Shown here piece after piece: positions 38,046-47,100 of a stretch of DNA of 64,000 nt. The first letter of the stretch is position 1. Each line of letters opens with the position of its first letter. The DNA comes from a virus. The notes beneath the pieces were generated by a model, which saw nothing but the letters and a program-made list of their open reading frames with translations, was not told where the DNA came from and did no database searches. A program made the position numbers and the translations under genes. The stretch is taken from positions 1-64,000 of the IMG/VR virus record IMGVR_UViG_3300032214_001459; one strand, 5' to 3'.

Positions 38046-40048
38046 TAGTTACCACCACGCACTACTGATTTTAGTTTTTCTTTTTGGGAGTTAAGTGATT
38101 CAATTCTTAGAGAAAATAGCTTGTCAATGATGTTTATATGTATTTTTTCTCCAGTGGAGAGTCCATATTTGTCAAGTTCTCCAATCACTTCTTGCTTATT
38201 AATTGAACGAGCCCTGTTTATAAGCTGGGAAAGATACTTCATAAATATGATTCTTTGTTCAACTTTCAAGGCTTGGTAGTACTCTGAGTATGAAGGTATC
38301 AACTGTGATTCGTAGTAATTATCAATTGCCATTTTCATTCTTTTTGTGATTTCTATCTTCGACAAGTCAATAAGGCCTGACGAGTTATTGTTCGCAACGA
38401 TTGCGCGAACCCCATCACTTGTCTCTACTGGGTATATCGATGTCATTGGTCTTTCTCTCTGGTCTGTTAGATAGTCAGACACCATGATTCTCGCAACATC
38501 AATAGGCTCTAGGTCATTAAATTTAATGTTTGGATTAAATTTGGAGCCAGGAATAACGCTCTCGATATCTTGCCTCATATACATTCTGTTATTGTTTTTT
38601 GCTGCAGCAAATACAACTTCCGGGGACTGCAGACCGAGCTTTCTCTGTATGTTTGAGGCAAATTTTTCAGCTAGATGTTGGAATGCTTTAGGGTCCTTGT
38701 ATAGGAACCACTTACCGTCACCAGCCGCAACAAGCGACACAGCATCTGAAAGTTCCTGTCTAGCGAGTATTGATGGGTCACGAAGTATTTGTTCGATTAT
38801 CTCTGGTGAGATTTCTGAGAGTTTTCCACCATTTGCAATATGGTTTATTGCTTGCTCGAGGTTGGTTATGAGTTTTACGTTCTTTTCTTCTTTTAGCGGG
38901 CTTGATGAGCTTGGTATCTTTGGTGAAGACAGTTTTCTATTCTTTATAAGCTCATCCACCCACTTAGGGCTTCCTGAAATTAGATTATTTGGATTCTTTA
39001 TTCCACGGAAATCTTCTGAGTACCTAATTCCATCGCCCATTTCGTTTGCGACGAACTTGAGACGTGACGAAGGGTCCTTCCCGATAGGAGTTGACATTGC
39101 TGTGCTTACAGTTCTTCCGAGTTTTCTTCTTTCTCCAACCGTTAGCTTGCGAGCTTTCTCCAGACTTATAGTGGAACCGCCTGGAATAACGTAGACAAGC
39201 GATGAGATGCCGGTATTTGAAAGCATTCCGAGCTCTTCGTTCCCAACATCTTCCATTGTGAGTAGCGAGCGAAGGTAAGTTGCTCCCTCCATGTCCCTGT
39301 TGTCTGGAATGGCTCTCAACACCTTGTCTGGAACAACTGGTTCTAGAACAAAACCATCTCGCCTAACCATTCTTCGGATTAGCTCATTGGATGATTTGTT
39401 GTATTTTCCAATTTCATCAACAAGTGAGGATGAGCCAAGTCTTCTGGCTGAAGGGTTATCAAAAGACACCTTCGGTATTTGTGGAGCCCGTGATGAAATT
39501 ATCGAGCTAGGTGCGGCAACTCCAGTTATATCTCTTCCACTAGTGCGGCTTACGTTGCCCCTTACGGCCCTGCGTACCGCGCTGATGGCAAGACCAAGCG
39601 GGGAAGGAATGTCAAAAAGCTTTGCTCCACACGTAGATAGACGGGAGTCGGTGAATCGACCACCATACTGATATCCCTCTGGGCATCGGTATCCTCTATT
39701 TTGACCAGGCAGCGAGCCACCTATTCCGCTCGGCTTGCCTGGAGTTAATGTCCGGTAAACCGTGGAGCGAACTGGGGAGCGAAGTGGGTCGGAGTCTCCG
39801 GGTATTGCAAGACTAGTTAATGTCGAGCCAAGTTTTCTAACAGCGTTGGCCTTGAACTGAATTGAATTAGAGCTTTTATCTTTTCTTCTCGTATTTCCAT
39901 TCAATCTAGATACTGCTTTGTAGTCAACGAATAGTTGATTAACCGCGCCTATGCCTCTTATTGCATCAGTGTTCGATTTAAGAAATAAATCAGCAACTAT
40001 CGTCCGCTTTACCTTTACTTCAGGGCAGCAGTCTTGATTAATTTCCAC
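38045..40048 (-). CDS. Virion-type protein with a possible kinase-like C-terminal domain (667 aa)
   Basis: I chose GTG 40048, which has GAGGAAGAG just upstream and overlaps the previous gene by 11 nt. A frame from 40141 would overlap by 104 nt. The N-terminal part has RCPEGYQYGGRFTDS...CGAKLFD, a Cys motif also found in the 2567-aa giant. The C-terminal half (about 370-640) has KWFLYKDPKAFQHLAEKF, LGLQSPEV and IARIMVSDYLTDQRER, in an order suggestive of a HipA- or PI4-kinase-like fold; no sure active-site match. It lies between structural-type genes. Function is unknown. Confidence 0.55.
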   Translation of the reverse strand: MEINQDCCPEVKVKRTIVADLFLKSNTDAIRGIGAVNQLFVDYKAVSRLNGNTRRKDKSSNSIQFKANAVRKLGSTLTSLAIPGDSDPLRSPVRSTVYRTLTPGKPSGIGGSLPGQNRGYRCPEGYQYGGRFTDSRLSTCGAKLFDIPSPLGLAISAVRRAVRGNVSRTSGRDITGVAAPSSIISSRAPQIPKVSFDNPSARRLGSSSLVDEIGKYNKSSNELIRRMVRRDGFVLEPVVPDKVLRAIPDNRDMEGATYLRSLLTMEDVGNEELGMLSNTGISSLVYVIPGGSTISLEKARKLTVGERRKLGRTVSTAMSTPIGKDPSSRLKFVANEMGDGIRYSEDFRGIKNPNNLISGSPKWVDELIKNRKLSSPKIPSSSSPLKEEKNVKLITNLEQAINHIANGGKLSEISPEIIEQILRDPSILARQELSDAVSLVAAGDGKWFLYKDPKAFQHLAEKFASNIQRKLGLQSPEVVFAAAKNNNRMYMRQDIESVIPGSKFNPNIKFNDLEPIDVARIMVSDYLTDQRERPMTSIYPVETSDGVRAIVANNNSSGLIDLSKIEITKRMKMAIDNYYESQLIPSYSEYYQALKVEQRIIFMKYLSQLINRARSINKQEVIGELDKYGLSTGEKIHINIIDKLFSLRIESLNSQKEKLKSVVRGGN

Positions 40049-40682
40049 AACACTCTTCCTCGAGTGATTTTGTATTCTCGTAAGGCATTGATTTTTCTTG
40101 TCCGTTTTCGTCTTCTCCAGAGATTTCCCAATTTTTATCATCTCTCAACATCTTGCAGAATGAATCTTCCATTTCTAGGAAGTCTCTGAGAACATCAATT
40201 GCGTGCATAACGTCATTCTCCGTAACAACTGACTTAAATTGGAAATCTTCATTTTCGAAGTCATGAAAGAAGACATCTTCCTCTAATGACTTCTTCCCAC
40301 CAAGCTCACGCACGATGTTCTTTGGTTTTTTCCCAGACAAAGATGAATTGAATTGAGAGTCTGTCCAGTTTGTGAGTTTTCGAAGCTTCTTCTTGCAGTT
40401 CTTCATCGTTGGGTGATGGCACCCTTCATTTGGCCATAGACCCGTTGTTTCATGGTGAAGCCATGCACATATATTTGACAGTGGATAAAGCTCTGGGTGA
40501 TTAGCAAGTATCAATCTGCAGCGTCTGAATCCACCCGGCTTCTTCATGATTGGACGCCAGTAGCGCAGCAGACGCTCCAGGTTGCCACGTCGTGGGCCGT
40601 AGCCTCTTAAGATGTCTCCAGTGACAAGCTCTTGTGGGAGTATCCCGCCAAGTGGGTCGGCTTTAATGTTTTCGCTTGTCAT
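40038..40682 (-). CDS. Conserved-type phage head-region protein (214 aa)
   Basis: The N-terminal part, GGILPQELVTGDILRGYGPRR and NLERLLRYWRPIMKKPGGFRRC, and the middle CAWLHHETTGLWPNEGCHH are characteristic of a protein that lies near capsid genes in many actinobacteriophages; I know no function. His and Cys in the CAWLHHE/GCHH block could bind metal. It shares a start/stop overlap with the 166-aa gene. The tail is acidic and ends in CCGN. Confidence 0.6.
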   Translation of the reverse strand: MTSENIKADPLGGILPQELVTGDILRGYGPRRGNLERLLRYWRPIMKKPGGFRRCRLILANHPELYPLSNICAWLHHETTGLWPNEGCHHPTMKNCKKKLRKLTNWTDSQFNSSLSGKKPKNIVRELGGKKSLEEDVFFHDFENEDFQFKSVVTENDVMHAIDVLRDFLEMEDSFCKMLRDDKNWEISGEDENGQEKSMPYENTKSLEEECCGN

Positions 40683-41182
40683 TATTCTTCAATCTCCCTG
40701 AGCATGGACATGGCTGTCCATATAGACTTTCTCTCCTCGGTTGAGGAAAATCGCATTAATTTGTTCTCAATAGACTTTACCACTTGTCCGTCGCAGCAAG
40801 ATTTACCAGATAACTGCTCTATTGATTTACTAAATCTTGAAGCATCTTCATTTTTCTGAGAAATACTTCTCTTATTTCTGCCAAGAGATGTTTGCACGGA
40901 CACTCCATCTAGAACTTCTTTCGGTATCTCTTTACTTTTTTGAATAAATATCATTTCCCATGTTTCTTTATTCTCGCCATCGTCACCATCCCAGAAAACC
41001 TTGTGGAATGGGGTTGTTTTGATTCTCTTTATGTTTCGAGCTCTAGCGACATGTGACTGAAAATCTACCATCATTACTGTTCCATCATCTTTTTCTATTG
41101 CCCCATCCATGTCGTCTGCAGAGGCGTCCAAGATGTAATAAAGCTTGCTACCACCAGATGAGCCAACTAGTGCCGCTTTCAT
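40682..41182 (-). CDS. Hypothetical head-region protein (166 aa)
   Basis: It starts MKAALVGSSGGSKLYYILDAS, a beta-rich beginning, and ends in a helical charged part. KSCCDGQVVKSIENKLMRF is the only Cys-containing segment. No family recognised. It overlaps the end of the 2567-codon gene and the start of the 214-aa gene, so it is part of the same coupled unit. Confidence 0.5.
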   Translation of the reverse strand: MKAALVGSSGGSKLYYILDASADDMDGAIEKDDGTVMMVDFQSHVARARNIKRIKTTPFHKVFWDGDDGENKETWEMIFIQKSKEIPKEVLDGVSVQTSLGRNKRSISQKNEDASRFSKSIEQLSGKSCCDGQVVKSIENKLMRFSSTEERKSIWTAMSMLREIEE

Positions 41183-44100
41183 ATACCAGAGCCAACTTTC
41201 GAAACAACTCTTGGCTTCTGGCCCTTACGCATTTCCTTTAGAAGTTCTTCTACAGTCTTTTTTATCTCTGCAGCTATTTCTTTCTTCAAGAGAGTCTCAA
41301 CATCTTCTATACCACGCGAAGCTTTTGAGTGGGTTCTTGGGTTTTCGATGTTCAATCCTTGTGGGTGAGCGATTTTTACCTTTGAGAAACCAAGCTTTGA
41401 GTACTTATCTTTGACTTTCTTCGACATTCTGTATTCGCGTAACTTTGCCATGCTTTCGGTATTTATCTGACCAGGACCACCAACTGAATAGAAGTAATTT
41501 ATTTCTTCCTGAGTGAATCCCATATCCCTCAATGACGCGGCAATTGACTCATCATTCACTACGTCCGAGATGTCTTCTTTTTCGCTTAATTTTGACAGCT
41601 TGGAATATGGGTAGTTAATTGAATCAACTTCATCTGCATCAAAACCACCAAGTATGTGTGCTTCGAAATTCTCATTTCCCTTTGTTTTGCTGTTACGGGA
41701 TACTCTTGAAAAATCTCCGTCGACAGATGAGGCAAGAAGATTAACTAGCGCATCAGAGGAATCTGAGTTGGTATTAGGATTTTGAGAGTACGAAATGGCA
41801 TGAGCTATATCGTCCCTGGATGTAGAGTCCATCCTTACCGGCCTGTGTCCGTTCTTTATACCGGAGCCCCTACCGTATGATGTCCTCTTTGATACCTCTG
41901 GCTTCAGAACTATCTCGACATCACCAAGGGAAGTCAATCCGTCTCCAACTATATCGCTATCTTGCACCTCAAATACTGCATCTGGGCCAACGTTGCCAAC
42001 TCTATTTTTTATAACATCATTTTTCTTTTTCTGAATATCAGATTTATGAACCAGATATCCAGAGACGGGCATAAGGTCGTCTCTGACGTCCTTGGTAAGC
42101 CCTACGCTTTCGTAGTATTTTCGGATTCTTCCATATTCATCTTTGTTCTTACCAAAATCTGGTGATTCAAAACCTTTGAACGAAGAGAACCATTCAGCAG
42201 CAACGTCTTTCTTTGTGCTTTCTTTTTTATCTCTATTTTTACCAACAGAGCGACCAGTGCTTTCGTCTACCACTGTTTTGTTATTGGTTGTTTTCTTGGT
42301 TGCGCCTGACTGACGCACTGGTACTTCTGGCTTCTCTATTTGAGCACCGGAAGCAAGTGAGAAATCTTGGAATCTGGTTTCGCCTATATCCTCAATACCC
42401 GGCTCAACCGGAATATTAATGCGTTCTGCCATTCTTGTCATGCGGTCATATAGCTTCCAACGCTTTTTGGGGTCAGTTTCAACTCTGTAGTCGTCATAGA
42501 CCTTGTGAATTACTTCCTTTTCCACTGCAGACTGTGGAGTATGGAATTGCAACTCAAACCTGGTTCCATCTGGATGTACTGCGGCAATATTTATCCCCTG
42601 ATATGGGTCGCCTGTTTTCCAATAGTTTTTAACAGTAAGTTTATATCCAGCTGACTGCAATTCATCGATTACAGATTTTGCTCCGCTCACATAGTTTTCC
42701 GGAGTGTATGTCATCGTGTACCTTATTACATCAGACATGTCTGCAGCTGCCTCTTCGGCCGTCCTGCTTCCTCTTTCGTCATTTATCTTTCTTGCTAGAG
42801 ATTTAACTGATTTAAATCGTGCAGCTAGACCAATCATTACAGCGCCATGCTTGTTGGAAAGGTCGATTAGGGTTTTAGTTATTTCTTTTTCTACAGGCTT
42901 TAGTTTTTCTCGTTGCTTGTCTGCTGCGTCAACAACATCTTCTGCGTACTTTCCGCTTTCTGGCAGTGGATTGTCCGGCTCAACTAGGTCGTATCCACCG
43001 TAGTTTGACTTACCTGGCTTCTGTTCGCCCCATGGTTTTTCAATCTTTCTAAGGTCTATGACTCGAGCTTGGATTGTCTGATTTTCAAGAGCCCTATTCA
43101 TGGCGACCCTGTTATGACCATCCGATATGTACATCTTCCCGTCTACATCGATTACGAGGTTCGGGTAATATCCCTCTCTGAATGGCTCCTGACCAGATAC
43201 AACTTTGTCTATAGAAGAACCTTTTAGGTGTGATTCAGTTGGAAGAATGTCTGATGATAAATCAACTTCAGTTACCTCAACTCCATCCCACCCATCCCAT
43301 GCTTTTGATTCTTCAACTGATTTAACCTCGGAGTACTCAGGTTCCCATTTCATTCCATACTCACGAACAGACCTATCTCTGTTTTCCTTTAGGCCAGGAG
43401 ACCTGCGCTCCCTCTTTGCGCTCAATCCCTCGATGCTTACTGGATATAGCTCAGCATCTTTAATTTTTTGCGCTAAATCTTTCACAGAATCTTGCGCGGT
43501 TTTTATATGCGCATCGAACTCCTCTTTGGACATTGGGGTAGTTTCACCATCCTCGTAAGGAACAACCTTTCCGACAGTTTTTCCTTTTATCTCCATGTGC
43601 TCCTGGAAAACCTTTGCAAGAGTCAATGATTCAAAAATTGATGTTTGTAGTTCATTTACCTGAACTTCGATTTTTTCATTTTCCGGAAGATGGTCATTAA
43701 GCATCTTTATTGCTGCCCACCTATGGTGGCCATCAACTACATATCCATCCCTAGAGGTTAATATTGCCCCTTGGAACCATGCGTTTTCAAGGAATGCATC
43801 TCTATTTTTATTAAACTCATCCGAACCAGGTGTGCCCCAAGATTCTCTCAAAGTCATGTATTCGTTATACATGTTTTCTGTCTGTTGATGTATCTGAATG
43901 TTGCGTAGTTGTTTTTGAGAAGCGTAAAGCTCATCTGGCTTTTTAGACTTACGCACTACAGATTGCTCTCCATCCGGAAGAACTTTCTTTAGGAATTCAA
44001 TCAATTCTGGTTCTGTTGATACTTCAACCTTGGACCATTCTGTATTTTCAAAAACCCACTGTTTGTCTTCTTCTGAAACATCTGCAAACTTACTTGGATT

Positions 44101-47100
44101 TCCGAGTTTTTTTGAAATATCTTTATATCTCTTAGAGTCTTCATCTGAAAGGCCTGGCTTAGATTCATACTTTCCAGAAACGTGACCATACTTGAGTGCT
44201 CTCATCGCTGGCGAGTTTGCGCTCTTTGCAGGACCACCACTTTGTGGCATGTTTTCTCTTTTTACACCGATATTTTCGCTACAGAATACGTTCTTCTTTT
44301 TTTCATACAATGCACAAAGGTCTATGTCGTGTGTTTCCATGAAGTTCTTGATGTAGCTATTCTTCTCTGCGCCAGAAAGACCCAGCTTGTCTGCTTCATC
44401 TGATGCAACAGACTTCAGCTCAACTTCTGTCTGTAGCGCGGCATTCTTAACCATTTTGCGCTCACCCTTGTCAGGTACCTCTACTTCGTAACCAAGCGCC
44501 ATTAGGGCTATTGCTCGGTCGGCAGAGTCGGTTATGTAGATTGGATTATCGGACAGCACGCTTTGTTGGCTAGAGCGCTCTAAACCAAAATCTGCTTTTA
44601 ATCTTTCATCATCAAGCCTGTCTAATGCTCGACCACCAATTCCAGCCTCACGCAACTTGATGAAATCGTCTTTTGCACTTTTTGCTGTAGCGGCTTGAGA
44701 TTTTCTATCTCTAAAATTGTTAACTCTTCTTGAAAGTCTGCTAGTTCTTCTTGTTTCTCCATCGGTGGAAACAGCCCCAGAAGAAAGACCAAGTGAGCGC
44801 ACTTTCCCAGAAGTTGACAAATCTGATATCTCGTCTTCATTCATCCGGACGCGAACTCTTCTGTCAAAACCGGAATGCAATTTTTGAGCAGCAGTTTCTA
44901 TTCTGTTTATTATCTGCTCATTTGATTCAGTATTTAGTATCTCCTCAACTGAAACGGCGAGATTTCTATCCTCGTCCATCAAGGCCGCAATAGAGGATTT
45001 TAACGATTCAGACCTTTCCCCTGGTTTTCCAATTACTTCACTGTATTTCTCATGTCTTTTAGCTCTCAGGGACTCAGTTGTAGATTCGGAGCCAGATGAA
45101 AGCGTTAAAAACTTTTCTGAAGAAGTTTCACCAAATTCTGCTCCAGCTGTAGAAACCTCAGAGACGATTGACTCGCTGGTCTCAGTCACCTTTATCGCAT
45201 CATCAGACTTCGTTCCAGATACTTCATCTTTTCTCTTAACTGCATGCCTGTCGGCGACGAGCTGTATCTTCTTCTTTGCACCTTGTCTCCAGATTGCATC
45301 ACCGGGACCATCACCAATCGATTTTGACAAATCATCAAGAACGTCAACAGTGTCCTTTTGCGATGAAATCTCTACTATGAGACTTCCGTCCTTATCTCTT
45401 CCTACAACGCGCAACTTTCCTGGTGGTATTACGAATTGCTGCTCATCGCCCTTCTTGGCTAACGGGAATAGCCCCCTGTCGCCTTCTTTGACCTGAATAA
45501 CAACACGCTTTTTCTTACTACCCTTTTCCGGCTTCCCAGGCTTCATTGAGCGTGAAAGAACCTTGCCTTGACCAAACGAGTCGATATCTATTTCTTTGCC
45601 TGGCTTGACACGAGAGAGCTTTGATGAATCTAAGAAAACTTCCATCTCGAATGGAGTTGTTATATCCGAAGCATCAATAGCTTCCATTGCAGGTATGAGT
45701 ATATTTTCAACCTGCTCATCTAGTGAGCCCTCATCTACCGATGATGGGTCGGAGTCAAGGCCGAGCCTCTTTAACCTGTTGTTTCTCTTGTTTATGGCTC
45801 TTCCAACAACAACTTGTTTTTCTGGCTCAAGCATCTGCGTTATCTCTGCAGTATTGAAGTCATCTATTTCTTTTACTGCTTCGAACTGCTGCTTGGTGAT
45901 ATTCCGCCTGTGCTTGGCTCTTTCCTTCTTTGCATTTAGGGCAATTTGTTCTTTGCTCTTCATCTTTTGAGGCTTGAGTTTTCCCCTCTTAGCCTCATCA
46001 ACAGCCTTGCGTGATGCTGTAATTTCTTTGGTAATTTCTGCTTTCAATTCATTTCGGATTGCTCTCTCTGGTCTTGTGTCGCCAGCGGCTCTCTGATTTA
46101 CTATGTGCTGCTGGATAAATATCTCCCTGTCAGCAACTGCGGTTATGTATTCATCACTGTCGGGCTTAAGCGAGGAAGCCTTCAGGTCGTAGTCTGCAAT
46201 TGTCTTCATCAGTGACTTTTCATCTAGAGATTCAGCCTCGCCGCGTAGGGAGTCAATACGAGCTTCTGTCTCTCGGCGTTTAATCATTTCTTCTGTTGCT
46301 GGTTTTTTGGCCTTATTAATCTCAAGCGCCATATCAGTTATTTCTTTATCTGACTTAGACTTTCCGTCAGAGTTGAAATCTCTATTTTTTGCAATTTCTT
46401 TTTTCTTCTTTTCCTCCAATAAGCGAAGCGGTGATTTTATTCTCTCTATTTCTTCGTCTATAGATTCAAGGGGAAGCCCGGCTTTTTCAATATCACTTCT
46501 CTCTTTTTCAAGATTGCTCAATATATCTTCCCGTATTTCAATCTCAAAAATAGTGTCAGCAAGTTTTTCGGCCAGTCCGTTTTGGTCTAAATCTTTTATT
46601 TCTTCCCTGTGCGCAGCTAGTTCGCGTTCTTCGCGTTTTATGGCAATTGCCTTTTTATCTAATTCAATTGCAGAGCGTAGATGCTTTCTGACAGGAAGAA
46701 CATCTTCGCCTCTTTCATACGGCGAGAAGTATGACTCCTCGAGCTTCTCGAGCATTTCAAGGTCGGTTACTGCTCTGGCCTCAGAAGCTTTTGCTCCTAT
46801 TGCGTCATCCATGAACCCAAGCGCATCATCTATGTCGTCACCGAATATTAGACCTTCTTCCCTTAGTCCCCAAAGTTCGGCCGTTGATTCAAGGGCGTAA
46901 ACCTCCATGTTCCCGCCTCTTAGCGAACCTTGTGGATAGCTTCCAGCAAGAAATGCAACATTTTCAATTTTTGACATTGCTTCTTCGAGCGAGCTTATGT
47001 TTATATCGTCCTGAGAGCCGACCACCAGTGCCGAAAGGTCCATTCCAGTTAATTTTCTAAAATCAGAAACCTCTTTAACAGCTCCGGTAAGTTTCCCTCC

